A stretch of 34,819 nt of DNA from the NCBI GenBank assembly GCA_021648045.1, contig JAKITM010000011.1, positions 1-34,819 of the forward strand, read 5' to 3'. The position numbers were made by a program, and so were the translations under genes. Source of the stretch: Lysobacterales bacterium (GTDB lineage Bacteria > Pseudomonadota > Gammaproteobacteria > Xanthomonadales > SZUA-36). How positions within the stretch are numbered: position 1 is the stretch's first letter; each line of letters starts with the position of its first letter. The notes beneath the pieces were generated by a model. That model saw only the letters and a list, made by a program, of their open reading frames with translations. It did not search any database and was not told the origin of the DNA. Of the stretch, positions 16,586 to 25,835 are shown one piece after another.

Positions 16586-17821
16586 TTATTCGCGCCGGCG
16601 GAAGGCACCCATCCACAGCCCGAGCAACCACCAGCTGACCGAGGACAGAAAAGTACCATAGTGGGAAAAGTGCGAATTAAACGGCAACATCAGTAGCACT
16701 AATGCCAGCGCAAACGGCAGCATAGACTGGCGTGAAGCAGCATCTGCCTGTTTCCATAGGCGATACATAATGCGGCTGGCTAACAATAAGCCCAGCAGGC
16801 CAAGCAAGCCGGTAACTGACAAAACCTCCAGAATCAGGTTATGCGCATGATAGCCGCCAATGCCATTGGTAGCCACATGCGGGTCGTCATCAGCAGCGTA
16901 GACCACATAGGCCTCTCGGTAGCTATCCCCGCCAACGCCAATCAGCGGGTAGGCTTTGAATATTCGCAGGGAGGTTTGCCAGATAGGTATGCGGTTGGAC
17001 AAGGCGTAGTCGGTGGCTCGCATATCACCGGAACCCAGACCCATGCTAAGTTCAATGCGCTGCTGGACCAATGGCGAACTCACCCAGGCCAGGCTTAGTA
17101 GTAAAACTGCAGCGGTAATGCTGATCGCGCTGAGGCGCAGCAGCGGCCATTTATTTCGTCGAGCTGCCCAGAACAGAAATGCTGGCACGGCCAGCGCGAT
17201 AATCACCCAACCGGAACGCACCCCGCTTAGAATCACCACAAATACTGTCAATGGTATAACTATCAGCAAGCCACGACCACCCCAGCTGCGGCGTACCTGC
17301 TCGAATAAAATCGGTGAAAATACAGCAAGAATCATACCGAGGCGGAAATGGCGCATCCCGAAAGGACCATTGAGGCGGTCGGCAGTGTTCGGGAAGCCGA
17401 GCAAATCCACTCCAACAATAAATTGTATTAGGCTGTCGACTACCCAAAAACCCAACACCAGCGATATTAATAACATAGCGCGTTCGCGTACCGCGCTGAA
17501 TCGAGATAACCAAGCCATGGCTAAAGCGGCAAAGAAAAATCGCAGAGACACTAGGCTGTGATACCAGGATCCTGGGGGATTAAAGGCATCTACTGAGGAT
17601 ACAAGCATGGGCAGCCACATGCATAAAAACACCAACAGTAAGGCGCGTGATGTAGGCCAATGTTTGATCGCGCGCCCATGTCGCCAAAGCAATACCATAC
17701 CGGTGATTGCCAGTATGCTGAGTGGCAGCTCTGCCGTTCTAGAAAATGGCAGTAACATGGGGTAGGCGGCAATCAACACAGCTGCCCACCAGGGGTTTTT
17801 TTGGTAGCCGGCGGCTATCAT
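16586..17821 (-). CDS. O-antigen ligase/polymerase family membrane protein
   Basis: A 411-residue polytopic protein with about ten or more hydrophobic segments. A long loop in its C-terminal half contains GVGGDSYREAYV and then GGYHAHNLILEVLSVTGLLG, the histidine-containing motif of the Wzy_C/WaaL family. Such proteins attach O-antigen or other glycans to lipid A-core, or polymerise repeat units, on the periplasmic face. Ligase and polymerase cannot be told apart here. Its start overlaps the stop of the upstream glycosyltransferase (ATGA), and the family 2 glycosyltransferase follows after 2 bases, so the three genes form an operon. Confidence 0.87.
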   Translation of the reverse strand: MIAAGYQKNPWWAAVLIAAYPMLLPFSRTAELPLSILAITGMVLLWRHGRAIKHWPTSRALLLVFLCMWLPMLVSSVDAFNPPGSWYHSLVSLRFFFAALAMAWLSRFSAVRERAMLLISLVLGFWVVDSLIQFIVGVDLLGFPNTADRLNGPFGMRHFRLGMILAVFSPILFEQVRRSWGGRGLLIVIPLTVFVVILSGVRSGWVIIALAVPAFLFWAARRNKWPLLRLSAISITAAVLLLSLAWVSSPLVQQRIELSMGLGSGDMRATDYALSNRIPIWQTSLRIFKAYPLIGVGGDSYREAYVVYAADDDPHVATNGIGGYHAHNLILEVLSVTGLLGLLGLLLASRIMYRLWKQADAASRQSMLPFALALVLLMLPFNSHFSHYGTFLSSVSWWLLGLWMGAFRRRE

Positions 17822-18918
17822 TGGCAGAGCTCCGTGTACAGATCAAGGGTGGCTGAATTAGTCACCGCCAGGCTGTAGGCCTGATTATTACTAATAGCTT
17901 CAGGCTGTCGTAGTAGTTTAGTGCAGGTTTTCAACAGGTCAGATTCGTTACCCGGCTCAACCCGCCCCTGAGGAAATAACTCACCCAACAGTTCACTTAC
18001 GCCACCGCGATCCCAAGCAACTACCTGGGTGCCAACACTAAGCGCTTCGTTGACGGTACGGCCAAAGGCTTCAGCCTTGATGGAGAGGTTCAGCACTAGG
18101 TCGGCTCGTAGCATTAAATCAGCCATGTCTTCGCGATTACCGGCATAGTCGAGGTGCTCGCTAATCCCTAGATCCAGTGCCAGTTCTGAAATTTCATCCA
18201 GATAATGTTGTTTACCGGCCGACATCGGGCCGACAATTAGGCCGTGTACATTTTCGCCGGCAGCGATTAGCCCAGCGAGCAGACGGACAAAACATTTATG
18301 CCCTTTTAGGCGGGTAATTCGCCCCGGTAACATCAACAGTCGGCGGTCAGCCACACTCGGAAACTCAGCGTTAAAGGCGGTCGTCCAGGCGGGGCTGTTT
18401 TTGTGCTGTGGGTTGAATATAAGGTGATCTACACCGGGTGGAATCACAACAATCTTAGCGTCATTAACCTGCGGATAATTCTTACAGATATAGCGCGCTA
18501 TACTGCCAGACACCGCGATAATTTTTTCTCCATAGGTCATTATGGCGCTGTACTTACTGACCGAGTAATGCCCATGTACGCTGGTAATAAAATGCGGGCG
18601 TTGTTGCTGTGGCAGAGCTTGAATAGCCTTCCATGCAATCCAAGCAGGCAGGCGGGAATGGGCGTGCAGGATATCGGCAGGGTTTTCTTCCAGCCATGTG
18701 GTCAGGCGCCGGATTAACTTGAGGGTATGCAGGTTTTTTTTACCCACGGGCCAGTGCAGATGCTCAGCACCGCTAGCGTGTAGCCGTGGACACAGATCCC
18801 CGGCGGCTGAAAACACAGTGACTTGGTGACCCTGTTTGACGGCGGCAGCGGCTAACTCCAACACCACCAGTTCGGAACCACCTGTTTGCATCGACGCCAG
18901 CAAATGAACAATATGCAA
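17818..18918 (-). CDS. Family 4 glycosyltransferase (GT-B fold)
   Basis: A 366-residue protein. The N-terminal half opens HIVHLLASMQTGGSELVVLE with the typical GG-SE acceptor-site pattern, then DILHAHSRLPAW. The C-terminal half has MLPGRITRLKGHK and the EX7E-type motif in AEAFGRTVNEALSVG, then VAWDRGGVSELL. The start codon is TTG, with AGGAT 8 bases upstream. It overlaps the O-antigen ligase gene by 4 bases. The donor and acceptor sugars cannot be read; the neighbours point to the LPS core or a surface glycan. Confidence 0.88.
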   Translation of the reverse strand: MHIVHLLASMQTGGSELVVLELAAAAVKQGHQVTVFSAAGDLCPRLHASGAEHLHWPVGKKNLHTLKLIRRLTTWLEENPADILHAHSRLPAWIAWKAIQALPQQQRPHFITSVHGHYSVSKYSAIMTYGEKIIAVSGSIARYICKNYPQVNDAKIVVIPPGVDHLIFNPQHKNSPAWTTAFNAEFPSVADRRLLMLPGRITRLKGHKCFVRLLAGLIAAGENVHGLIVGPMSAGKQHYLDEISELALDLGISEHLDYAGNREDMADLMLRADLVLNLSIKAEAFGRTVNEALSVGTQVVAWDRGGVSELLGELFPQGRVEPGNESDLLKTCTKLLRQPEAISNNQAYSLAVTNSATLDLYTELCQ

Positions 18919-18950
18919 GGACTTATCCTGTTACTGTTATTGCTGGCGGT

Positions 18951-19157
18951 TCAAGCAAGATTATAATCAGCGCCACAGTAAGGACAGTGGGCCTTACCCT
19001 CTGCATCCAATGGCAAAAACACCCGCGGGTGAGAATTCCAGATTTTCATATTCGGCATGGGGCAGCTCAATGGCAAGTCAGCGTGGCTAATCTGGTAGGA
19101 TTGCTGGGTGTTTGCAGGAATCAGGTCCGGGTTGTTAGCATCGGTTGTGTGGGCCAC
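18951..19157 (-). CDS. CHCC-type zinc-finger domain protein
   Basis: A 68-residue protein with the zf-CHCC pattern: a Cys in LSCPMP, His in NSHPRVFLPL, then the CPYC pair in HCPYCGADYNLA. These four groups could bind one zinc. The family includes bacterial homologues of the mitochondrial complex I NDUFS6 domain; no function is established for such short bacterial members. The start is GTG, with GGAG about 8 bases upstream. It lies 32 bases upstream of the glycosyltransferase on the same strand and diverges from the ELM1-family gene. Confidence 0.85.
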   Translation of the reverse strand: MAHTTDANNPDLIPANTQQSYQISHADLPLSCPMPNMKIWNSHPRVFLPLDAEGKAHCPYCGADYNLA

Positions 19158-19220
19158 GGTAGTTTCTCCAGTCGATAATCTGTTATTTTAACGCCCGCAG
19201 ACAAGATAAGGGAATAAATC

Positions 19221-20132
19221 ATTCATACGCCAGACTTAAACTGTTTTAGTGACGATAAAATTATCCTATTACTGGATGACGGGCGCGCAGGTCACCTGCA
19301 TCAATCGGCCGCATTGGCGGCATCCCTAATTAAAGCACAGATTAAAACATCAACGGATAATTCTAGCTCGCGCCTGCGGGTTGAGCCGCTTTCGCTGGCG
19401 GCGGCCGAAGCGCTCACCAAACTACCACAGACGACCCTGCTTGTTGGTTGCGGTCGCCGCGCTGCGGCTTGTTCACTGGTGCTGAAGAAACGGTTTGGAG
19501 CTAATGTATGCAGCATACAAATCCTTAACCCTGTGGTTAGTGTAGCGGCTCTTGAGCGCGACTGGGATTGGTTGCTTATTCCCTCGCATGATCATCTTCA
19601 GGGCCCTAATATTATTAATTTTCTTGGCTCTCTGGTTAATACACCACCGCCATTAAACCGGGACAACCCGAGCCTAGCTTTATTGCTTGGTGGCGCTACA
19701 GATTACCTGAGTTGGGATGAATCCAACCTGAACGACTGGTTATATCAAGCCCAACAGCACCCGCTGCCAGTTATTATTTGTCCATCAAGACGGACACCGG
19801 CAGCGCTCGTGAGCAGTCTTAAAGCTTGGTCTAGGCACGCCCCAGATCGCAGTTTTGTGGAAAGTAACGATGCCGGCGGCTATCGATCAGCCCTCGCCTG
19901 CGCCGCTGAATTTTGGGTTAGCGGCGATTCTATCAATATGCTGGCTGAAGCCTGTGCCAGTGACCGTCCAGTAAGGGTATTGGCTGCCGATTCAGCGCGT
20001 GGCAAATTGCAGAATTATATTCATCAATTGAATGAATTGAGGCGTTTCGAGAAAAATGCTGTACCCATTCGGGAAGCGCGGAGGGTTGCGGATGAACTGA
20101 TTAAAAGAGGTGCCTTGTTAGGGTTTGAATAA
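19221..20132 (+). CDS. ELM1-family (mitochondrial fission ELM1-like) protein, apparent ATT start
   Basis: A 303-residue protein of the ELM1/COG3660 family, often found near LPS genes and thought to resemble GT-B glycosyltransferases. The conserved N-terminal motif DDGRAGHLHQSAALAASL lies upstream of the first ordinary start codon (TTG at 19314). The frame is open back to a TAA at 19215-19217 and contains no ATG, GTG or TTG before 19314. A strong ribosome-binding site AAGGGA (19208-19213) lies 7 bases before ATT (19221), so I infer ATT initiation as known for infC. ATC at 19218 is the alternative. Other motifs include LLVGCGRRAAACSLVLKK, LALLLGGATDY and SGDSINMLAEACASDRPV. Confidence 0.8.
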   Translation: MHTPDLNCFSDDKIILLLDDGRAGHLHQSAALAASLIKAQIKTSTDNSSSRLRVEPLSLAAAEALTKLPQTTLLVGCGRRAAACSLVLKKRFGANVCSIQILNPVVSVAALERDWDWLLIPSHDHLQGPNIINFLGSLVNTPPPLNRDNPSLALLLGGATDYLSWDESNLNDWLYQAQQHPLPVIICPSRRTPAALVSSLKAWSRHAPDRSFVESNDAGGYRSALACAAEFWVSGDSINMLAEACASDRPVRVLAADSARGKLQNYIHQLNELRRFEKNAVPIREARRVADELIKRGALLGFE

Positions 20133-20209
20133 AGCAGTTAAATTAAATTTGCCCTCCCGGCTCATTAAATAACTTGTCTTCCCGACCCCCAGCTGGAATC
20201 TCATCTCGA

Positions 20210-23035
20210 CTACGCCAGCATTAATGATTGCCACAGGCCTTTCACCGCGGTCATGGCGGCTATATCTTGCGGATCAAGTGTTTCGCAACTTAACCGTTGT
20301 AATGTAAGTTGTTGTCGGCTGCCGCTAAGCTGCTGCCAGGCGGCCACTAATTGGTTAATGCTTTCACTCGCTATCAATCCACATCGGCCAAGGGCCTGGA
20401 GTTGTCCGCAAGTATCGGTTGGCTGCAGTAATTGTGGATATTTAGCTGCATTTGCAAGAATGCCGTACTGGGCAATAAACTCAATATCGCCCAGGCCTCC
20501 CGGCAGGTGCTTCAGCTGTTGATAACAGCTAGTGGTATCCAACTGCGTACGCATTTTCATGCGCATGCTAAGCACTTCCTGTCGCAGCGTAGCTGTGGAT
20601 GGATGGTTTTTACTGAGAGTCTGAGTGCGAATGTTATTGAAGGCATTGGTCACCCGCAAATTACCGCATACAGCGCGAGCGCGGCTCAGTGCCTGGTGTT
20701 CCCAAACCCAGGCTTCATTTTCCTGGTAACGGGCAAAAGTATTGATGCGGCTTACCAATGTGCCGGCCTTACCGTTGGGGCGCAGCCGCGAATCGACACT
20801 ATACAGCCGGCCTGCCGGTGTCAGAGTGGTGAGCATCGCAATCAGGCGCTGACCGGTACGGATGGCGTATTGCTCAGCTCCAAGCGGTTTTTCACCCGTG
20901 GAAATTTGCTGTTGGGCATCAGTTTCCTCGACATTTAGCTGATAAAGGAAAACCAGATCAAGATCGGATTTATAAGACATTTCCCGGGCACCGAGGCTGC
21001 CATAGGCAATCACCGCCCAGACCAGGCCGTCAATTACGCCATGGCGCTGTTTAAGGGTGTTGCTGACAGTCTGCAAGCAGGCTTGCAAGATGCTGTCAGC
21101 CAGTTGCGATAAAAAATACTGTGCTCGTTGGCTGTTCAGTTCGCCACTGAGTTCGGCTATGGCAATGCGTAATTGCTGGCCGCGTTTATATTGATTAAAG
21201 CTTTCCAGCAGGGCTTCATTGTCCTCACTATTCATAGCTAGCCGTTGAAGGCTAACTTGCATGTCTTCAGCATTGGCGGGTTGATTTACTTTAGGGTCGA
21301 TTAAATCGTCCAGCAGCACCGGATAACGAATAATCTCGGCGGCTAACCAGCTACTGGTTGTGAACAACGCTAACAGCCGATTAAGAGCATGTGGGTGCTC
21401 TATAAGTAGGGCTAGATAGGCGCTGCGACGACTTACCGCGATAATAAAAGAAAGCAAATCTTTCCATACCGGGGCACTCAGAACTGTTTTTAGATTGATG
21501 CTAAGAACCCGCGCAAGTAGCCGTTGTGCGCGCCCCCGTGCCCGTGCGCTGAGAGGCAGCAATTCTAGTTGTTGTAGTTTGTCCGCTAAAGTTTGCAGTT
21601 CACCGCTTTCCAGGCAAATGCCCGCCGCTTGCCAGTCGGCATTCATAAGTGCCCGGTAGCGCAGGTCTTGTGAATTACCGACCGCCTCGCTGCTAAATAA
21701 ACTGTCAAATAACTGCTGAACAACGGATTGCTGCTGTTGCAGTTCATGCCTAAGTTCCAACCAGCTGGAAAAGCGCATGGAACTGGTCAGTGCCTGCTGG
21801 TCTTGCGGATTGGAGGGCAAGTGGTGTATTTGCTGATCATGCAATGCCTGCAGTCGGTTTTCCAGTTGGCGTAAAAATTTATAGGCGGTTAACAGTAGTT
21901 CAGCACTTTCAACTTCAAGCAATTGGTGATCTAGCAGTGCTGCAAGGGTAGCCAAAAAACCGGGGTGGCGTAAATCCGGGTTGCGACCACCACGCAATAA
22001 CTGGAAACTCTGAACAAAAAACTCGGCCTCTCGGATACCCCCTGGCCCGCGTTTGAGATCAATGCCCAGCGTACTTTTTTGGCCTGTTTTTGCGGCATCT
22101 AAACCAATCAGCTGATGCATTTCTCGCAAGGATTCAATCGCCCCATAATCGAGATAACGGCGATATATAAAGGGTCGCAGCTGTTCCAATAAATCGTTGC
22201 CGCTAGCAATATCGCCAGCTACCGGGCGCGCTTTGATCAGGGCATAACGCTCCCAGTCGCGGCCTTCGGTCTGGTAATACTGCTCTAGGGCACCTATAGA
22301 AGGCACCAGCAGACCGGATTGCCCATGCGGGCGTAGGCGGGTATCGACGCGATAAACGAAACCTTCCGCTTGAATCGACGATAGGCATTTAATCAATCGC
22401 TGCGCGAGCCGGTTAAAAAACTGTTCATTGCTTATCTTGCCCTGCCCTATTTTATTGCCGGTTGTTTTGCCATGCCCAGTATGGAAAAATATTAGATCAA
22501 TATCTGATGAAAAATTAAGTTCCCTGCCACCCAACTTACCCATTGCCAGAACCACAAAATGGGCCTCATCGCCCTGCTCGCAAATAGGCTGGCCATGCTG
22601 TTTTATAAGTTGTTTGCGGATATTATCGAGAGCAAATCGCAGACATAGTTCAGCCAAACTGCTGAGGTTCAGCAGGGTTTCTTGCAGCCCGGATTCTTCA
22701 ATACAGTCGCGCCAAATTATTGATAGCATCTGCCGATTGCGAAAAATTCGCAGCCCGCTATCGAGACCGGCATCAGCAACTAATCGTTCCAGCTCATCTT
22801 TCTGAGGAGCTATTTGAGTTTTCAGTTGCGGCCACAACTCGCTTAGCCAATAAGGGTGTTGAGTCAGTTTTTCCGCAGCCCAAGGCGATGCTTTAAACAA
22901 GCGCATCAGCGCGACCTCAGGGAAAGGCTCTGCCGCGATGCCGCTGTGATTTTCCCAGTGATGCACCAGCTGAGCAAGGCAGTTATTAAAGGATGAAGCC
23001 ATCCACTTAGTATATCTTGAACTCTGCAAAGCCAT
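20210..23035 (-). CDS. glnE: Bifunctional glutamine synthetase adenylyltransferase/deadenylylase
   Basis: A 941-residue protein, close to the 946 of E. coli, that adds or removes AMP on glutamine synthetase according to nitrogen status, with PII proteins as partners. Two nucleotidyltransferase domains are visible. The N-terminal one has GKLGGRELNFSSDIDLIF (166-183); the C-terminal one, near residue 680, has AYGSLGAREMSYKSDLDLVF. Each carries the paired-Asp motif. The stretch KRGPGGIREAEFFVQSFQLL between them and LPGGLGDIEFIAQYGILA near the end are typical too. The start is ATG with a later in-frame Met at residue 12. It diverges from waaA, as expected for a gammaproteobacterial LPS neighbourhood. 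Confidence 0.97.
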   Translation of the reverse strand: MALQSSRYTKWMASSFNNCLAQLVHHWENHSGIAAEPFPEVALMRLFKASPWAAEKLTQHPYWLSELWPQLKTQIAPQKDELERLVADAGLDSGLRIFRNRQMLSIIWRDCIEESGLQETLLNLSSLAELCLRFALDNIRKQLIKQHGQPICEQGDEAHFVVLAMGKLGGRELNFSSDIDLIFFHTGHGKTTGNKIGQGKISNEQFFNRLAQRLIKCLSSIQAEGFVYRVDTRLRPHGQSGLLVPSIGALEQYYQTEGRDWERYALIKARPVAGDIASGNDLLEQLRPFIYRRYLDYGAIESLREMHQLIGLDAAKTGQKSTLGIDLKRGPGGIREAEFFVQSFQLLRGGRNPDLRHPGFLATLAALLDHQLLEVESAELLLTAYKFLRQLENRLQALHDQQIHHLPSNPQDQQALTSSMRFSSWLELRHELQQQQSVVQQLFDSLFSSEAVGNSQDLRYRALMNADWQAAGICLESGELQTLADKLQQLELLPLSARARGRAQRLLARVLSINLKTVLSAPVWKDLLSFIIAVSRRSAYLALLIEHPHALNRLLALFTTSSWLAAEIIRYPVLLDDLIDPKVNQPANAEDMQVSLQRLAMNSEDNEALLESFNQYKRGQQLRIAIAELSGELNSQRAQYFLSQLADSILQACLQTVSNTLKQRHGVIDGLVWAVIAYGSLGAREMSYKSDLDLVFLYQLNVEETDAQQQISTGEKPLGAEQYAIRTGQRLIAMLTTLTPAGRLYSVDSRLRPNGKAGTLVSRINTFARYQENEAWVWEHQALSRARAVCGNLRVTNAFNNIRTQTLSKNHPSTATLRQEVLSMRMKMRTQLDTTSCYQQLKHLPGGLGDIEFIAQYGILANAAKYPQLLQPTDTCGQLQALGRCGLIASESINQLVAAWQQLSGSRQQLTLQRLSCETLDPQDIAAMTAVKGLWQSLMLA

Positions 23036-23079
23036 ATAATTTGTTCTTGCGCTCAGCAGATATGTGCTAACAGTGCAGG

Positions 23080-23088
23080 TGATATAAT
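23080..23088 (+). promoter_or_regulatory. Extended -10 promoter element of waaA
   Basis: TG at 23080-23081 is followed by one base and a perfect TATAAT (23083-23088), 29 bases upstream of the waaA ATG. Extended -10 promoters can work with a poor -35, and none is obvious here. Confidence 0.55.
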
Positions 23089-23117
23089 CTCCCGCAGGAA
23101 TCCTATCAAGTTAAGCC

Positions 23118-24377
23118 ATGCATATTTTATATAATCTTGCGATTTACCTGCTCACCCCTGTGCTGTTATTGCATCTGCTCATGCGTGGCCTGCGAGATCG
23201 TGATTATTGGCATCGCTGGAGTGAGCGTTTTGGTTTTTTTCAAGCTCCAAAAGCTAAAAACGGAATTGTTGTTCATGCGGTATCGGTAGGTGAGGTCAAC
23301 GCTGCCATACCGTTGATTCGCGGCTTGCAGGCCCGTTGGCCGGAGATTCCCATTGTGGTGACCGGCTTTACTCCCACGGGGTCTGCTCGGATACAGGAGG
23401 TTCTGGGTGATTCCGTATTCCATACCTATGCGCCGCTGGATTTGCCGGGAGCGGTTAAGCGGTTTTACTCACGGGTGCAGCCGCGCATGCTGATAATAAT
23501 GGAAACTGAAATTTGGCCCAACCTATATCGAAAAGCGGCAAAGCTTGATATACCTGTAGTTATCGCCAACGCTAGAGTTTCGGAAAAATCCCTGAAAGGA
23601 TATCAAATGCTCCCGCGTTTGGCAGCAGAGGTATTGGGCTCGGTTGCCTGGGTTGCAGCACAAACAGAAACGGATGCTGCACGCTTAATTCAATGTGGTA
23701 CACCACCCTCAAGAGTAGATGTGACCGGCAGTCTGAAGTTTGATATCCGGGTGCCAGCCAGCCTGCTTGAAGAGGGTGAAATTATCCGTCTGGGCTGGGG
23801 GTTTTCCCGTCCGGTATTGTTGGCAGCCAGCACCCATGAAGGTGATGATGAACCGGTTCTGGATGCTTTTGTCGAGGTGCTGAAAAATCACCCAGATGCG
23901 TTGTTAGTACTGGTACCAAGGCATCCTGAGCGTTTCGGGCGTGCAGCTCAATTGGCTAAGGCCCATGGTCTGTCGATTCAATTGCGTAGTGAAACCGAAA
24001 TTTGCAAAGCCCAATCCAATTGCTTTGTGGTTGATACCATGGGCGAACTGCTGCGCTATTGTGCGGCGGCCGATGTTGCCTTTGTCGGCGGCTCTTTTGC
24101 CCCGCTCGGTGGGCATAATGTACTTGAGCCTGCCGCTTTGGGCAAGCCGGTATTGTTTGGGCCGCATATGTTTAATTTTGCCGAAATCAGCGCGCGTCTG
24201 GTGCGGCGCGGTGCGGCGATGGAAGTAGCAGATGCCGAACAACTCGCCAGTGCTGTGTCTTCATTATTTTCCGACCCCAACCGCCGCGACCAGATGGGCC
24301 GGGCGGGTTTACGCCTAGTTAGCGAAGGTCGCGGAGCGCTTTTGCGCACCCTCGATCAGATAGAAAAAATTCTTTAG
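23118..24377 (+). CDS. waaA: 3-deoxy-D-manno-octulosonic acid (Kdo) transferase
   Basis: A 419-residue inner-membrane enzyme (GT30) that adds Kdo to lipid IVA, starting the LPS inner core. It has an N-terminal membrane anchor (about 4-23), the conserved HAVSVGEVNAAIPLIRGL with the catalytic Glu, IMETEIWPNL, NARVSEKS, VTGSLKFDI and, near the C-terminus, FVGGSFAPLGGHNVLEPAAL and GPHMFNFAEI. Length is normal. It faces the TolC-family gene with 25 bases between the stops. Confidence 0.97.
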   Translation: MHILYNLAIYLLTPVLLLHLLMRGLRDRDYWHRWSERFGFFQAPKAKNGIVVHAVSVGEVNAAIPLIRGLQARWPEIPIVVTGFTPTGSARIQEVLGDSVFHTYAPLDLPGAVKRFYSRVQPRMLIIMETEIWPNLYRKAAKLDIPVVIANARVSEKSLKGYQMLPRLAAEVLGSVAWVAAQTETDAARLIQCGTPPSRVDVTGSLKFDIRVPASLLEEGEIIRLGWGFSRPVLLAASTHEGDDEPVLDAFVEVLKNHPDALLVLVPRHPERFGRAAQLAKAHGLSIQLRSETEICKAQSNCFVVDTMGELLRYCAAADVAFVGGSFAPLGGHNVLEPAALGKPVLFGPHMFNFAEISARLVRRGAAMEVADAEQLASAVSSLFSDPNRRDQMGRAGLRLVSEGRGALLRTLDQIEKIL

Positions 24378-24402
24378 GGATTCTTTAGCTCGGTACTTTT
24401 GC

Positions 24403-25782
24403 TTAGGAATTATCTTCCGGCAACAGCTCGGTTTCGGCTGTTTGCAGCAAGGTGTTCACCGTGTCCAAGTCCGCTCTGCTCAAGATACCAGTTGCCTGAC
24501 GCAAGACCAGGTGGGCGATGATATAAGTATGTCGTGCGGTCGAATAGTTCTGCGCAGAAAGCCAGTATGACTGCTCGGCAATCAATACATCTACGATGGT
24601 TCGTGTGCCAACCTCAAAACCCGCCTGGGTTGCTTCTAGTGAGCTTTTTGATGAAATCAAGGCTTGTTTGAGTGCCTGGACTTCTTCAATACCGGCCTCA
24701 ATCGCATTGTAGGAATTTTTCGTCTGGCGAATGACTGCGCGTTGCTCTGCTTCAAGGTCATCTAGGGCTGCATTGTGAAAATAGCTAGCCTGGCGAGTTA
24801 AAGAACTGGTACGACCACCCTGAAAAATGGGTATCTCTAAGCGTAAACCATAATTAAGGCTGTTACTTTCAAGTTGTACTAAATCAATACCAGCGGAATT
24901 GAAAACCTGAAAGTTATTATTGATGCTGTTGTTGTAGCTGGCACTTAAACCAAGGGTAGGGTAGTGTCCGGCTCGCTGCGCGCTGATGGTTTCTTTGGTG
25001 ATATTGGTGGCAATTCGTCGGGCATTGACACTAGGGCTGTACTCTAATGCCATTTCAGCCCATTCCTGTGGGTTGGCTGGTTGTGGGCGTTCTAAGGGCA
25101 GGTTTACGGTCAGGCTGCTATAGGTTTCAAATTCAGTGCCGGTGCGTTCGGTCAGACCCTCTTGGGCATCCAGTTTTGCATTAAGCGCACGAATCACAGT
25201 GGCACGCGCCCGATCATAACTAGCCTGTGCATTGTGCACATCAGTGACCGCGGTCAGGCCCACTTCATAGCGCTGTTGCGCCTGTTCAAGCTGGCGTTTT
25301 AAGGCTTTTTCCTGTGCTTTTGAAAACTTTACCGCATCAAGCGTATTCAGCAAAGTAAAGTAGCGTGTCGCCACATCCAGCAAGAACAGCTGATAACCAG
25401 CTTCATAAGTAGCCTCAGCCTGATCCATTTGCTCACGGGCAATCGCATATTGCTTGTAGCGATTCCAGTCAAAAACGGTCTGTTGAAGGCCTACGCTGTA
25501 ATTTTCGGAGTCAATATCGTTATCTGATACTTGGTTGCCGGCGATATCGGCAGTCGAGCTACCGCGTGATATACCGGCCGAGCCAGAAATATTGGGCAGT
25601 AAGGCAGACAAAGCCTGTTTGCGGTTCTCACCGGTAGCATCACGGCGCCATGCCTGGGCTTTAAGGCTGGGGTCGTTTTTAATCGCCATATCTACCACGC
25701 CGATCAGATCAACTGCCGATGCCGAGGTTAACGCAAATATCCCGGATAATAGCAGGGCACCGCTTATTGCTTTGATTTTCAT
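24403..25782 (-). CDS. tolC: TolC-family outer membrane efflux protein
   Basis: A 459-residue protein with a signal peptide (MKIKAISGALLLSGIFALTS, then ASA cleavage). Two repeats of the outer membrane efflux protein fold are visible, with long helical stretches (KAQEKALKRQLEQAQQRYEV; EEVQALKQALISSKSSLEAT) and the typical VGLTAVTDVHNAQASYD and VGTRTIVDVLIAEQSYW segments. It would form the trimeric outer-membrane channel for type I secretion or drug efflux pumps. No pump partner gene is in the window, consistent with a shared TolC. It lies downstream of the Pcm-like gene, as in pseudomonads. Confidence 0.94.
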   Translation of the reverse strand: MKIKAISGALLLSGIFALTSASAVDLIGVVDMAIKNDPSLKAQAWRRDATGENRKQALSALLPNISGSAGISRGSSTADIAGNQVSDNDIDSENYSVGLQQTVFDWNRYKQYAIAREQMDQAEATYEAGYQLFLLDVATRYFTLLNTLDAVKFSKAQEKALKRQLEQAQQRYEVGLTAVTDVHNAQASYDRARATVIRALNAKLDAQEGLTERTGTEFETYSSLTVNLPLERPQPANPQEWAEMALEYSPSVNARRIATNITKETISAQRAGHYPTLGLSASYNNSINNNFQVFNSAGIDLVQLESNSLNYGLRLEIPIFQGGRTSSLTRQASYFHNAALDDLEAEQRAVIRQTKNSYNAIEAGIEEVQALKQALISSKSSLEATQAGFEVGTRTIVDVLIAEQSYWLSAQNYSTARHTYIIAHLVLRQATGILSRADLDTVNTLLQTAETELLPEDNS

Positions 25783-25835
25783 AGTCCGCTTTGTCCTTCT
25801 CTGGTAGTTTTTAGCCAGATTTTTTAATAATTAGG

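Noticed and set aside
19314..20132. TTG at 19314 as the start of the ELM1-family protein
   Set aside because: It would remove the conserved DDGRAGH motif encoded just upstream in the same open frame, and no ribosome-binding site precedes it.
22428..22805. Plus-strand 125-codon frame opposite glnE
   Set aside because: Antisense to the conserved N-terminal GlnE catalytic domain; no motif found.
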